In this document: positions 9,139 to 18,355 of the stretch, in pieces
Layout of the letters: each line of letters begins with the position of its first letter
Position numbering within the stretch: position 1 is the stretch's first letter
NCBI RefSeq assembly: GCF_024748695.1
Contig: NZ_CP087176.1
Location: forward strand, 3,775,501-3,839,500
DNA: 64,000 bases
Origin: Pseudomonas sp. B21-040
GTDB lineage: Bacteria; Pseudomonadota; Gammaproteobacteria; Pseudomonadales; Pseudomonadaceae
Direction of reading: 5' to 3'
Notes under the pieces: model-generated
The model's input: the letters and a program-made list of their open reading frames with translations, nothing else
Told to the model about the DNA's origin: nothing
Database searches by the model: none
Translations under genes and position numbers: made by a program

Positions 9139-9955
9139 AGTCAGCCATGCGATCAAGCTGTTGGAACGTCGTACCGGTGTGCTGTTGTTTCAGCGCACCA
9201 CACGCCGGGTCGCCTTGACCGAGGCCGGTGCCAATCTGTTTGCTCGCTTGCGTCCGGCGGCCAACGAGATCGATGAAGCGCTGGCGATGCTCGGCGGTTT
9301 CCGCGATCAACCGATGGGCACGCTGCGCATCACCGCGCCACGGTTGTCCGGCGCTTTATTGATCGAGCCGCTGATTCCGCTGTTTCGCCAGGCGTATCCG
9401 CAAGTCAGCCTCGATATCTCCCTGGACGATGCCACCGTCGACTTGATGACCGGCGGTTTCGACGCGGGGATCTAACTCGGTGAGTCCATAGAGAAAGACA
9501 TGATCGCCGTGCGCCTGACATCGGATTTGCAGTGGTCGGTGGTGGGCTCGCCGGACTATTTCGCCAAGGCTGGAAAACCACTCAGCCCCGAAGAACTGAC
9601 CGGACATGAATGCATAGGATTTCGCTTCTCGACCTCCGGCAGCGCTCACCGCTGGGAGTTTCGCCGTAACGAACGAGATTTTACGGTAGGCGTCGAGGGC
9701 GGGTTGACGGTCAATGATCGCCGGCTGCTGATCTCTGCCGCCCGCAATGGCCAGGGATTGGCGTATGCCTGCGATCTGGAGATCATCGACGAATTGGCGA
9801 TGGGTCAGTTGGAGCGCGTGCTGCAACCGTTTATCCCTCTGAGCACGGCCTTGTACCTGTACTTTCCGAGCCGTACGCAGACACAGCCAAAACTGCGCGC
9901 CTTCTTCGATCTGGCCACCCGGTGGATCGCCGACCAGCGTGTCCTCAACCGCTAG
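9137..9955 (+). pseudogene. LysR-family regulator, N-terminus deleted and interrupted by an in-frame stop
   Basis: LysR homology starts abruptly inside the recognition helix (AVSHAIKLLERRTGVLLFQRTTRRVALTEAG); the first ~30 residues of the HTH are absent. The effector domain follows in the same frame (GTLRITAPRLSGALLIEPL...DLMTGGFDAGI) and is broken by TAA at 9473-9475. The frame then continues in register with typical LysR sequence (LGESIEKDMIAVRLTSDLQWSVVGSPDYF) to 9955. Both lesions argue for a dead gene. It was once divergent from the SDR gene, the usual arrangement for a LysR regulator and its target. Confidence 0.87.
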
Positions 9956-9976
9956 TTTCGGGCTTGCCAGCCGGCC

Positions 9977-10225
9977 TCAAACCACCGCAGGAGTCAGGCC
10001 TTTGCTCAACCGATATTGGGCCAGCAGGCGCATGACGTAGCCAATCTTGAGGAACGTAGGCCCGATGATGGTCATGGCATGCATCGACACCAGCAGCACA
10101 ATCGACATCGGACCGGCGTACAGATAGGCGCCGTAGATACCGGCAAACAGCATGGTCAGGCCAGCACCCAGCACTTTGCTCGACAGGTGCAGAACGTTCA
10201 GCGGGTTATTGAAAAAATCGAACAT
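9977..10225 (-). CDS. Small membrane protein (possibly PpyR-like)
   Basis: 82 residues with two hydrophobic segments (VLGAGLTMLFAGIYGAYLYAG and MSIVLLVSMHAMTIIGPTF) and a basic C-terminus (RLLAQYRLSKG), consistent with a two-pass inner-membrane protein. It resembles, from memory, the Pseudomonas membrane sensor/regulator annotated PpyR; this is a weak recognition and should not be taken as function. The start (MFDFFNNPLNVLHL) is preceded by GGAGTACGACAAA. The intergenic region on its 5' side carries the three-copy motif at 10324-10382. Confidence 0.6.
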   Translation of the reverse strand: MFDFFNNPLNVLHLSSKVLGAGLTMLFAGIYGAYLYAGPMSIVLLVSMHAMTIIGPTFLKIGYVMRLLAQYRLSKGLTPAVV

Positions 10226-10323
10226 TTTGTCGTACTCCTGAATCAGATCAGTTGTACGTAGGACGTATCAAGTCTCGCGCCAAGTAGTGACCCATTTAAA
10301 ATCAATGACTTGAAGAAATACGA

Positions 10324-10382
10324 GTCATATCGACCACGGCACAAATTAGTCGATATGACCATGATCCAAGTCAATATGACTT
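10324..10382. promoter_or_regulatory. Three copies of an 11-bp palindromic motif between divergent genes
   Basis: GTCATATCGAC at 10324-10334, GTCGATATGAC at 10349-10359 and GTCAATATGAC at 10370-10380 are variants of one partly palindromic word (GTCA-N3-TGAC). The last is extended to AAGTCA-ATA-TGACTT. Start-to-start spacings are 25 and 21 bp. They lie between the small membrane protein gene and the PhnB-like gene and look like an operator cluster for an unidentified dimeric regulator. Confidence 0.5.
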
Positions 10383-10480
10383 CATTTTTTCAGCCAGTTG
10401 TCGATCTACGGTCCAACCAAGTGGCGACAGGCTGACTACGCTGATAGTCCAGCATGAGTAACCCGTAGAGGAGCGCCACC

Positions 10481-10984
10481 ATGCATCGCGTGCAAAAACT
10501 GACTCCGTGCCTCTGGTTCGACACTCAGGCCGAAGAGGCGGCGAAGTATTACTGCTCGATCTTCGATCATTCAAAAATCACCGGCACCACCCATTACGGC
10601 AAGGCCGGCCAGGAGGTTCACGGCATGCCCGAAGGGTGGGTGCTGACGGTCAGCTTCGAGCTCGACGGGCAACCTTTTACCGGCCTCAATGGCGGCCCGC
10701 ATTTCAAGTTCAATGAAGCGGTGTCCTTCCAGGTCAATTGCCAGACCCAGGAGGAAATCGACTACTACTGGGGTGAGCTCTCCAACGGCGGCGACTCACA
10801 GGCCCAGCAGTGTGGCTGGCTCAAGGACAAATTCGGCCTGTCCTGGCAAATCGTGCCGATTCCGTTCATGGAGATGCTGAATAATCCGGACACGACCAAG
10901 TCCCAGCGCGCCATGCAGGCCATGATGCAGATGAAAAAACTCGACATTGCCGAGCTGCAACGAGCCTTTGACGGCGAGAGCTAA
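10481..10984 (+). CDS. PhnB-like VOC family protein
   Basis: 167 residues beginning MHRVQKLTPCLWFDTQAEEAAKYY, the characteristic start of the PhnB/YjdN subgroup of the VOC superfamily (often mislabelled 3-demethylubiquinone methyltransferase). Further family marks are TVSFELDGQPFTGLNGGPHFKFNEAVSF and CGWLKDKFGLSWQIVP. Function is unknown for most members. A GAGGAG ribosome-binding site lies eight bases before the ATG. The AraC-type regulator gene starts 35 bases downstream on the same strand, so the two may be co-transcribed. Confidence 0.85.
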   Translation: MHRVQKLTPCLWFDTQAEEAAKYYCSIFDHSKITGTTHYGKAGQEVHGMPEGWVLTVSFELDGQPFTGLNGGPHFKFNEAVSFQVNCQTQEEIDYYWGELSNGGDSQAQQCGWLKDKFGLSWQIVPIPFMEMLNNPDTTKSQRAMQAMMQMKKLDIAELQRAFDGES

Positions 10985-11019
10985 TACACTCCAGGGCTGA
11001 CCTGTCGAGGACGCCGAAG

Positions 11020-11853
11020 ATGAAGCACGCTGCTGCCAAAAACGCCGACAAAGCCCCGCGCTTCTGGCGTGATGAAGCCCTGCCTTTCATCGAGGCCCGC
11101 GCGATCGCCGACGGCCGCGAAGTCTGCTACACCCGACACGCCCACGAGCATTTTTCCATCGGTGCGATTACCGCCGGGTGCAGCACTTACCACCATGAGC
11201 AATCGGCGTTTCAGGTCAGCGCCGGTACCGTGGTGCTGATGAATCCCCATGACGTGCACGCCTGCAATCCAATCGACGATCAGCCATGGTCGTACCTGAT
11301 GCTGTATGTCGAGACGCCGTGGCTGACCGATTTGCAGCATCAGCTCGGCTTCAACCAGGACTCGGCGTTCCGGCGGTTTTCCACCACCCATACCCGCGAT
11401 CCACAGCTGTTTGTCGGCCTGCAAAAGCTCTACGAAATATTGGTCGATCCCGAACAGGATGTGCTGCGAAAACACAGTGCGGCGGTGGAGTTTTTTACCG
11501 ATGTGCAACAGCGACTCGAACCGCTCGACCTCCCGTTGCGCGAACCCAATTTCAAGCTCGAACGGGCCGCCGACTACATCCGCGACAACTGCACGCACCT
11601 GCTCAAGCTTGAAGACATCTGCGAAGCGGCGCAGTTGTCACCGTCCTACTTGATCCGCGCCTTCAAACAGCATTACGGCATGACGCCTCACGCGTTCCTG
11701 GTCAACCGGCGTATCCAGTTCGCCCGGGATCAATTGCGTAACGGCAAGTTGATCGCCGATGTCGCGCTGGAAGCCGGGTTTGCTGATCAGGCGCATTTTC
11801 AGCGGGCATTCAAACAGCACCTGGCCGCGACACCGGGACAGTATCGCGGCTGA
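11020..11853 (+). CDS. AraC-family regulator with N-terminal cupin sensor
   Basis: 277 residues. Residues ~35-110 form an AraC-type cupin (HAHEHFSIGAITAGCSTYHHEQSAFQVSAGTVVLMNPHDVHACNP); the C-terminal ~100 residues are the double HTH (LKLEDICEAAQLSPSYLIRAFKQHYGMTPHAFLVNRRIQFARDQL ... VALEAGFADQAHFQRAFKQHLAATPGQYRG). Members of this type commonly control an adjacent LysE/RhtB exporter. Here the LysE gene is convergent and the two stop codons abut exactly (11853/11854), so the pairing is plausible. The effector is probably an amino acid or related compound (inference). Confidence 0.9.
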   Translation: MKHAAAKNADKAPRFWRDEALPFIEARAIADGREVCYTRHAHEHFSIGAITAGCSTYHHEQSAFQVSAGTVVLMNPHDVHACNPIDDQPWSYLMLYVETPWLTDLQHQLGFNQDSAFRRFSTTHTRDPQLFVGLQKLYEILVDPEQDVLRKHSAAVEFFTDVQQRLEPLDLPLREPNFKLERAADYIRDNCTHLLKLEDICEAAQLSPSYLIRAFKQHYGMTPHAFLVNRRIQFARDQLRNGKLIADVALEAGFADQAHFQRAFKQHLAATPGQYRG

Positions 11854-12441
11854 TCAGGGCAGTAACAGATACACCGCACACACGGCCAACAGCACCGCCA
11901 TGGTCCGGTTGAACAGGCGCATGCCCGCCGGGTTGCTCAAGTAGCCGCGCAAAAATGTCCCGGCATACACCCAGCAACCCACCGACACATAACAGATCAC
12001 CAGATACACCGCCGCGAACTGCCACACCAACCGTGCCTCACCGTCCGCGACGAAGGCGCCCATCCCCGCCACACACGCCAGCCACGCCTTGGGGTTGAGC
12101 CATTGCATGACTGCGCCGTATAACATCGACGGCGCCCGGCCCGTCGCGTTGGCGTCGAGACGGCCATCGTCCGCCGCCAGTTTCCAGGCCATGAACAACA
12201 AGAACGCCACGCCCGCCAGTTGCACCACCCGCGTCAGCGCCGGCCACAACCGCAAGACCTCATGCAACCCCAGCCCCATCAGCACCAGCAACAAAACGAA
12301 CCCCAGCGTTGCCCCGGCGACATGCCGTTGACTGGCGCGAAAGCCGTACTGCGCGCCCGAACTCAACGCCACAATGTTCACCGGCCCCGGCGTTATCGAC
12401 GCGACCAGGGCAAACGTTGCCATGGAGATAATCAGACTCAT
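11854..12441 (-). CDS. LysE/RhtB-family amino-acid exporter
   Basis: 195 residues with five to six hydrophobic helices; the N-terminal family signature is clear (FALVASITPGPVNIVALSSGAQYGFRAS) with the conserved PGP triad. LysE/RhtB proteins export amino acids such as lysine, homoserine, threonine or cysteine through the inner membrane. Its substrate is not evident. It is convergent with the AraC gene, and its 5' side faces a GTAGCAGCTG-type REP pair. Confidence 0.88.
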   Translation of the reverse strand: MSLIISMATFALVASITPGPVNIVALSSGAQYGFRASQRHVAGATLGFVLLLVLMGLGLHEVLRLWPALTRVVQLAGVAFLLFMAWKLAADDGRLDANATGRAPSMLYGAVMQWLNPKAWLACVAGMGAFVADGEARLVWQFAAVYLVICYVSVGCWVYAGTFLRGYLSNPAGMRLFNRTMAVLLAVCAVYLLLP

Positions 12442-12538
12442 CGCACACCTTCTTCAATTCAGGGAAATCAGCGCCCACGGTAACGAGCACCCAACCCTGC
12501 GTATTGAAGAAAACTGCCTAAAGCATTGGCACGTTTTT

Positions 12539-12669
12539 GTAGCAGCTGGCGAAGCCTGCGTTCGGCGGCGCAGCCGTCGTCAGACCCGACGACTCGGTGT
12601 TTCAGGTACGACGTGCATTCAGGTTTTACGACGGCTGCGCCGCCGAACGCAGCCTTCGGCAGCTGCTAC
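12539..12669. repeat. Inverted pair of GTAGCAGCTG-type REP elements
   Basis: GTAGCAGCTGGCGAAGCCTG at 12539-12558 with the following GTTCGGCGGCGCAGCCGTCG faces the inverted CGACGGCTGCGCCGCCGAAC ... GGCAGCTGCTAC ending at 12669. The two arms fold onto each other over about 43 bases with few mismatches. Same family as the 8348 element. It lies just behind the tctA stop codon and may also act as a transcription end or mRNA-stabilising structure. Confidence 0.85.
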
Positions 12670-12686
12670 AAGGGACGGGCGTTGAC

Positions 12687-14195
12687 TCAATCGTCCTCGT
12701 GTAGCTTGATGCCCCGGGCATGGAGCACATGCGGAACGACCAGCACCAGCAGCGTCAATGCGAGGAACGACGCGGCGATGGGTTGGGTAAAGAAGGTCGT
12801 CCAGTCGCCCTGACTGATCGACAAGGCGTTGCGCAACTGCTTCTCCGCCATCGGCCCCAGCAGCATGCCCACGATCACAGGCGCCACGGGAAAGTCGAAA
12901 CGGCGCATCAGCACCCCGCCCCAACCGATGCCAAGCATCAGCAGCAAATCAAATGACGAGTGGCGCATCCCGTACACGCCGATGGTGGCAAACACCAGGA
13001 TGCCGGCGTTCAAATAGGGCCGGGGGATTTGCAGCAACTTGACCCATAGCCCCACCAGCGGCAGGTTCAGCACCAGCAGGATGACGTTGCCGATGTACAG
13101 CGAGGCGACAAGGGTCCAGACCAGGTCGCCCGAGGTCTGGAACAACATCGGGCCCGGTTGCAGGTTGTAGTTCTGGAACGCGGCCAACAGGATCGCCGCT
13201 GTGGCGGAGGTCGGGATGCCCAGGGTCAGCAGCGGCACCAACGAACCGGTCGCGCTGGCATTGTTGGCCGCTTCTGGGCCGGCGACCCCTTCAATCGCGC
13301 CCTCGCCTTTGCTGCCGGCAAACTCTTTCGGGTATTTACTCAGCTTGCGCTCGGCCGAATAGGACAGAAACGTCGGAATCTCGGCACCACCCGCCGGAAT
13401 CGAGCCGAACGGAAAACCGATCAACGTGCCGCGCAGCCAGGCCGGAACCGAGCGTTTCCAGTCGGCGCGGGTCATCCACAACGAAGACATGCGATGCCGG
13501 CCGCTGGTTTCTTCTCTCTGGTAGAGCAGGCTGTACAACGCCTCCCCCACCGCAAACAAACCGACCGCCACCAACACCACTTCGATGCCGTCCACCAGTT
13601 CCGGCACGCCCAGCGTGTAGCGGGCGATGCCAGAGGTCGAGTCCAGGCCGATCAGCCCGATGGTCAGGCCAACCCCCAGTGAGGCAAAACCGCGCAGCAT
13701 CGATGCGCCGAGTACCGCCGACACGGTGGTGAACGACAGCACCAGGATCGCAAAATATTCCGCTGGACCAAATTTCAGCGCCAGCGTGGCCACCACGGGC
13801 GCAAACAGCGTCAGCAGGATGGTGGCGATGGTTCCGGCGACAAATGAACCGATGGCCGCGGTGGCGAGTGCCGGCCCGGCCCGACCGTTGCGGGCCATCA
13901 GGTTACCTTCCAGCGCTGTGACCATGGAGGACGACTCCCCCGGCGTGTTGAGCAGGATGGAGGTGGTCGAGCCGCCAAACTGTGCGCCGTAGTAAATACC
14001 GGCGAACATGATCAACGCTCCGGTGGGATCAACCTTGGCCGTGATCGGCAGCAACAGCGCCACCGTCAGTGCCGGACCGATACCGGGCAACACGCCGATC
14101 GCCGTACCGAGCAGGCAGCCGATAAATCCCCACATCAAATTGATCGGCGACAACGCGGCGGAAAACCCCATCGCCAGGCTTGCAAGAATATCCAC
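12687..14195 (-). CDS. tctA: Tripartite tricarboxylate transporter, large permease TctA
   Basis: 502 residues and about twelve hydrophobic segments. Family signatures: [27 protein letters not shown] near the N-terminus, [26 protein letters not shown], and the second-half repeat [44 protein letters not shown]. TctA is the large membrane subunit of a secondary, binding-protein-dependent importer for tri- and dicarboxylates. It is the last gene of the minus-strand order tctC-tctB-tctA. No TctDE-type two-component genes are next to it. Confidence 0.94.
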   Translation of the reverse strand: MDILASLAMGFSAALSPINLMWGFIGCLLGTAIGVLPGIGPALTVALLLPITAKVDPTGALIMFAGIYYGAQFGGSTTSILLNTPGESSSMVTALEGNLMARNGRAGPALATAAIGSFVAGTIATILLTLFAPVVATLALKFGPAEYFAILVLSFTTVSAVLGASMLRGFASLGVGLTIGLIGLDSTSGIARYTLGVPELVDGIEVVLVAVGLFAVGEALYSLLYQREETSGRHRMSSLWMTRADWKRSVPAWLRGTLIGFPFGSIPAGGAEIPTFLSYSAERKLSKYPKEFAGSKGEGAIEGVAGPEAANNASATGSLVPLLTLGIPTSATAAILLAAFQNYNLQPGPMLFQTSGDLVWTLVASLYIGNVILLVLNLPLVGLWVKLLQIPRPYLNAGILVFATIGVYGMRHSSFDLLLMLGIGWGGVLMRRFDFPVAPVIVGMLLGPMAEKQLRNALSISQGDWTTFFTQPIAASFLALTLLVLVVPHVLHARGIKLHEDD

Positions 14196-14219
14196 CGGAT
14201 TGCACTCCTTCGGGCCGGA

Positions 14220-14714
14220 TCAGAGCCAGGCGTTGATAAGGGGCGGCAGGGAAACGCCGAGCCCGACGTTGAACAGCCAGTAAATCGGTAGCGTCAAGGC
14301 AATGCCGATGGCCAGGTCCCGAAGCGGATGGCGACTGCCGAACCCACGTGCCGAACAGGCAAACAGCAACCCGGCCGAGAGGACGAAGCCGATGAGGTTA
14401 ATCAACAACGCAACCCCCACCAGCCCCGCCGTCACCCAGGCGGCACCGAGCTTGCCGTCGGGCAGCACCTTGGCCGACTCGTCATTGTGGTCCGCCAATT
14501 CGCGAAACCCACCCGTACTGGCCTGGTAACTCAAGAGCAAACCGACGACACCGAGGAACACCGCCAGCCCCATGGGATAGACATGAGCGCCCAAAATCAC
14601 GAAGCCCCTTTCAGGAGGAAACCGCCAGGCACCGAACGCCAGAACGCCACTGATGGCGATGAGGCCAAGGCCAATCGCCAACTGTGGCACCACGATGGTA
14701 CGGGGTCCGCTCAT
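14220..14714 (-). CDS. tctB: Tripartite tricarboxylate transporter, small permease TctB
   Basis: 164 residues with four predicted membrane helices (IGLGLIAISGVLAFGAWRF, YPMGLAVFLGVVGLLLSY, WVTAGLVGVALLINLIGFVLSAGLLFAC, LAIGIALTLPIYWLF), the usual TctB layout. It assists TctA in the membrane. The start codon is one base from the tctC stop and the stop is 24 bases before tctA, so the three are one transcription unit. Confidence 0.9.
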   Translation of the reverse strand: MSGPRTIVVPQLAIGLGLIAISGVLAFGAWRFPPERGFVILGAHVYPMGLAVFLGVVGLLLSYQASTGGFRELADHNDESAKVLPDGKLGAAWVTAGLVGVALLINLIGFVLSAGLLFACSARGFGSRHPLRDLAIGIALTLPIYWLFNVGLGVSLPPLINAWL

Positions 14715-14715
14715 G

Positions 14716-15681
14716 TCAAATCAGCCCGACTTTGACCAGCATCTCCCGTAGGCGCACGTGTTCTTCGTCAACAAACTTGCCGAATTCATCGCCGGTCAAA
14801 ATACTCGGCGACCATGCGTTGATTTGAATATTGTCCTGCCAGGATTTGCTCTTGGCGGCCGCCACCACGGCGTCGGTCAGCGTCTGGCGCTGCTCGGGGC
14901 TCAAGCCCCCGGCACCGTAGATACCGCGCCAGTTGCCGATCGTCACGTCGTAGCCTTTCTCCTTGAGGGTCGGTGCATCGATCCCGGCAACGCGTGCCGG
15001 AGCACCAATGGCGAGCACACGAAACTGACCGGCCTTGATGTATTGGCCCAACTCCGCATACCCCCCGGTGATCACTTTGATCTGGCCGCCCAATGCCTGG
15101 GCAACCACTTCGCCGCCACCGCCGGTAGCGATGTAGTTGACCTTATCGACCGGGATATTCATTTTGCCGGCCAGTTCGGCGATCCCGATGTGATCGATCG
15201 AGCCCTTGGAACCGCCACCCCAGGTGATGCTGGTCGGTTTGTCTTTAAAGGCTGCAAGCAGCTCTTCAAGGGTTTTGAACTCGGATTCCTTGCGCACGGC
15301 AATCACGTTGTACTCCGTGAACAGTCGGGCAATCGGCGTCACGTCCTTCAAGGTGATTTGCGGTTTGTTCTGCTCAATGCCCGCGACCATGATTGCGCCG
15401 ACCACCAGCAACGCTTCGCCATCACCCTTGGTGCTATTGGCAAACTGCGCCAGCCCCAGCGTACCGCCGGCGCCGCCCTTGTTTTCGTAGGTGGCGCTTT
15501 TGGCGACACCGGCTTCGATCAAGGCTTTGCCCAACTGGCGGGCAGTCTGGTCATAGCCGCCACCGACCGACCCCGGGGCCATGAACTTAACGGTGTCCAG
15601 CGCCATGGCAGGTGTCGAGAGCGCGGCAGCGGTAATAGCCACGGCAACGGCATAATTGAAACGACGGATCGCAGCAAACAT
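14716..15681 (-). CDS. tctC: Tripartite tricarboxylate transporter, periplasmic binding protein TctC
   Basis: 321 residues with a signal peptide (YAVAVAITAAALSTPAMA). The Bug/TctC family pattern is clear: KFMAPGSVGGGYDQTARQLG, YENKGGAGGTLGLAQFANS, then TSITWGGGSKGSIDHIGIAELA and PTLKEKGYDVTIGNWRGIYG. The protein captures a carboxylate in the periplasm and hands it to TctAB. The ligand is not predictable; citrate, tricarballylate and other carboxylates are known for relatives. First gene of the tct operon. Confidence 0.92.
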   Translation of the reverse strand: MFAAIRRFNYAVAVAITAAALSTPAMALDTVKFMAPGSVGGGYDQTARQLGKALIEAGVAKSATYENKGGAGGTLGLAQFANSTKGDGEALLVVGAIMVAGIEQNKPQITLKDVTPIARLFTEYNVIAVRKESEFKTLEELLAAFKDKPTSITWGGGSKGSIDHIGIAELAGKMNIPVDKVNYIATGGGGEVVAQALGGQIKVITGGYAELGQYIKAGQFRVLAIGAPARVAGIDAPTLKEKGYDVTIGNWRGIYGAGGLSPEQRQTLTDAVVAAAKSKSWQDNIQINAWSPSILTGDEFGKFVDEEHVRLREMLVKVGLI

Positions 15682-15820
15682 AAGCGGTCTCCTGATCTTG
15701 TTTTTGTGAGTGCTGATTAACTCTCGCCCAAGCGCAAGTGTTGCTCACTGAACAGGCGTCTGTGAACAAGCGTAGGTCATGGTTTTGATAGGTGGTGTGC
15801 GTTTACCGAAGAGGCCCCCC

Positions 15821-16843
15821 CTAAGGTACGTCGACAGCCTCTGGCACAGCGGCCCTCGGACGCTTCGCCAGGCCGATTTTGCGGGCGATGTCCATGAAAG
15901 GCGTCACGATCAGGCTGTACACCGTCAGGTAACGCTGGTGATCCGCATCGCCAGTGCCAAAGCGGAGCGCTTCGGGCTGGGGGGTGGTGACGTAAAGCGT
16001 GCCGAACATCCAGTCCCAGAGTGACAGGTTGATGCCAAAGTTCTTGTTGAAGTGTTTCGGCGCATCGCTGTGATGAATCTGGTGTTGGGCCGGGCTGTTC
16101 AGCACATGTTCGATCACCGGCCCAAACGACAGCCAGACATGGGTATGGCGCAGGTTGGCCGCAAAGCCGTTGAGGATCAGCACCATCCAGGTCACGCCAA
16201 ACAAGGTGTAGCGGCTGATTTCGCCGCCACAGGCGTACCAGAAGATCCCGGCAAAGGCACCGATGCACAGCGTATTGGTCACCTTCTCGACTATTTTTTC
16301 CACGAAGTGGATTCGGCTGGCGGTTGCCGGGACCAGCACCGGCGCCGAGTGATGGACCTTGTGAAAGTCCCACAGCCAGCGGGAGTGAAAGGCGCGATGG
16401 CCCCAATAGTTGGCGAAATCCTTGACCATGAACACACCCAGGCCATAGGTCAGCGACAACACGGGGTGTTCCTCGACTTGCAGGCGCGCGCCCCACAGCT
16501 CAGTGAAAAAATGCACGTAGTCGCCGGAGCGCAGGATATAGGCGTCCACCAGGCCGAAGATGGGCAGCACCAGCATGACTTTCAAAATGGCGCGGACGAA
16601 GTAGTAGCGGTAATCCAGCAACGCCGAGCGATGCAGGTGAACCCGGCGGCCACCGATGAATTGCCAGAACGTAGAGGCGTCGGTCAAACCACGGGATTTG
16701 CGGTAGCAGAACAGCCCATAGGCGACGCTGTAGGAAGTCATGAGAAACAGCAGGCCGAAGCGGCCGTTCAAATCGAAAATGCCGAAAAACTGGTCGGCGA
16801 CCGGCTCAATCACCCATCGGGACAAATAATCATAAAAAAACAT
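15821..16843 (-). CDS. Sterol-desaturase / fatty-acid-hydroxylase family membrane protein
   Basis: About 340 residues, membrane-bound, with the three di-iron histidine clusters of the family: HRAFH and HKVHHS in the middle, HQIHHS near the C-terminus. Several hydrophobic helices precede and separate them. Such enzymes hydroxylate or desaturate lipids with O2; substrates in Pseudomonas are largely unknown. Two starts are possible: ATG at 16843 (GGAAG five bases upstream) or GTG at 16855 (GGAGGT nine bases upstream). It stands alone between the tct operon and the MocR gene. Confidence 0.87.
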   Translation of the reverse strand: MFFYDYLSRWVIEPVADQFFGIFDLNGRFGLLFLMTSYSVAYGLFCYRKSRGLTDASTFWQFIGGRRVHLHRSALLDYRYYFVRAILKVMLVLPIFGLVDAYILRSGDYVHFFTELWGARLQVEEHPVLSLTYGLGVFMVKDFANYWGHRAFHSRWLWDFHKVHHSAPVLVPATASRIHFVEKIVEKVTNTLCIGAFAGIFWYACGGEISRYTLFGVTWMVLILNGFAANLRHTHVWLSFGPVIEHVLNSPAQHQIHHSDAPKHFNKNFGINLSLWDWMFGTLYVTTPQPEALRFGTGDADHQRYLTVYSLIVTPFMDIARKIGLAKRPRAAVPEAVDVP

Positions 16844-16934
16844 CAGAACTTCCACGCGCGACGGACCTCCGGCAAATGAAAACGAAGTCTAGATCATTCT
16901 CAATTGCAAAACTAACGCCGTTCGGCCAGTTTCG

Positions 16935-18287
16935 TCAGGTATAAGCCCCCACTACTCGCTTCACCGCCATCAGCGCCTCCCGCAGCGTGTCCATGCCCAC
17001 CGAGCCGAGTGCGAGGCGGATCGCATGGGGCACATGAACAGAGGTGGCAAACGGCTCGGCGGTGGACACCGACACGTGCTCGCGCATCAAGGCCATGGCG
17101 ATCTGGTCCGCCCTTGCATCCTCCGCCAGCGGCAGCCAAAGAAAATAGGACGAGGGATGGCTGACCACGCGCAACCCCGCCAACACCTCACCGGCCAAAG
17201 TCTGCCGGGCCTGGGCATCCGCGCGTTTTTGCGCTTCCAGCGTACTGACGGTTCCATCGTCGAGCCATGCGCAGGCGATGGCTGTCATCACGCCGGGGGT
17301 GTTCCAGGTGGTGGCCTTGATCGTGCGCTTCAATGCCTCCACCCAGTGCGCAGGCGCGGCGACGAAACCGACGCGCAACCCGGTGGCGATGTTCTTGGAA
17401 AACCCTGAAACGTAGACCGTTCTTTCCGGTGCCAACTCGACGATGGGCAGTGGCGCCTCTTCTGCGAGAAACGCGTACGCAGCGTCTTCAATGATCAGCA
17501 GGTCATGCTGACGCGCAATTGCCACCAACCGGGCGCGCTGATCCGCCGGCATCACCCATCCCAGCGGATTGTGCAGCGTCGGCATGGTGTAGACCGCGCG
17601 CACCGAGCGGCTGCGGCAGAGCCCGGCGAAGGCATCGAGATCAGGCCCCTGATCGGAGACAGGAATGGGCACCACTTCAAGATGCAACGCCTCGGCCAGC
17701 AGCTTGAACCCGGGGTAGGTCAACGCGTCAGCCGCGATCACGTCACCGGGTTTGAGCAACGCCATCAGGGTCACCGCCAATCCATGCTGAGCCCCACTGA
17801 CAATCAGAATCTGCTCGGCCTCGACCGTCAGTCCTCGCGTCAACAAGTGCCGCGCAATCGAGGCCCGCTCATGCAGGCGGCCTGCATGCGGCTGGTAGCG
17901 CAAATGCGCCTCCAGGTCACCGGACAGCGCGAGTTGGCGCAATGCCTGGCGCAACAGGTCCGCCTGCCCCGGCACCGAGGGATAGTTGAAATTGAGATCG
18001 ATCATCCCCGCCGCCACGTCGGGTTGTTCGATGCCCTGGCCGGGCAACAGCGAGGTTTCCCGGACGAACGTGCCCCGCCCCGTTTCACCACTGACCAGCC
18101 CCATGGCTTCGAGCTCTGCATAGACCCGGCTGGCCGTAACCAATGCCAACCCTTCGGTGGCAGCCAGTTGCCGGTGCGTGGGCAAGCGCGTACCAGGAGG
18201 TAGACGGCCAGCGCGAATATCAGCGGCAAAGGTGTCGACCAGCGACTTGTATCGGGAGCGCGGCATGTCGGGATGTATCCATGACAA
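16935..18287 (-). CDS. MocR-type regulator (GntR HTH fused to aminotransferase-like domain)
   Basis: 450 residues. Residues 1-75 form a GntR winged HTH (YKSLVDTFAADIRAGRLPPGTRLPTHRQLAATEGLALVTASRVYAEL). The remainder is a fold-type I PLP domain: ALTYPGFKLL, NPLGWVMP, IIEDAAYAF and the PLP lysine in VSGFSKNIATGLRVGF. MocR proteins usually sense PLP adducts of an amino compound. The gene is divergent from an EamA-type exporter gene starting 68 bases away, so that exporter is the likely target. Confidence 0.92.
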   Translation of the reverse strand: MSWIHPDMPRSRYKSLVDTFAADIRAGRLPPGTRLPTHRQLAATEGLALVTASRVYAELEAMGLVSGETGRGTFVRETSLLPGQGIEQPDVAAGMIDLNFNYPSVPGQADLLRQALRQLALSGDLEAHLRYQPHAGRLHERASIARHLLTRGLTVEAEQILIVSGAQHGLAVTLMALLKPGDVIAADALTYPGFKLLAEALHLEVVPIPVSDQGPDLDAFAGLCRSRSVRAVYTMPTLHNPLGWVMPADQRARLVAIARQHDLLIIEDAAYAFLAEEAPLPIVELAPERTVYVSGFSKNIATGLRVGFVAAPAHWVEALKRTIKATTWNTPGVMTAIACAWLDDGTVSTLEAQKRADAQARQTLAGEVLAGLRVVSHPSSYFLWLPLAEDARADQIAMALMREHVSVSTAEPFATSVHVPHAIRLALGSVGMDTLREALMAVKRVVGAYT

Positions 18288-18297
18288 TTTTTTGATT

Positions 18298-18307
18298 GTA
18301 TCGATAC
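18298..18307. promoter_or_regulatory. Palindrome in the MocR/EamA divergent promoter region
   Basis: GTATCGATAC is a perfect 10-bp palindrome midway in the 68-base gap between the MocR gene and the EamA gene. A related half (GTATCCATG) lies about 25 bases to the left. It is a candidate operator for the MocR protein; this is positional inference only. Confidence 0.4.
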
Positions 18308-18355
18308 TCGGTCATACGATGGGTTTCATGCAACCCGACCTTGAGCGTGAATGAA

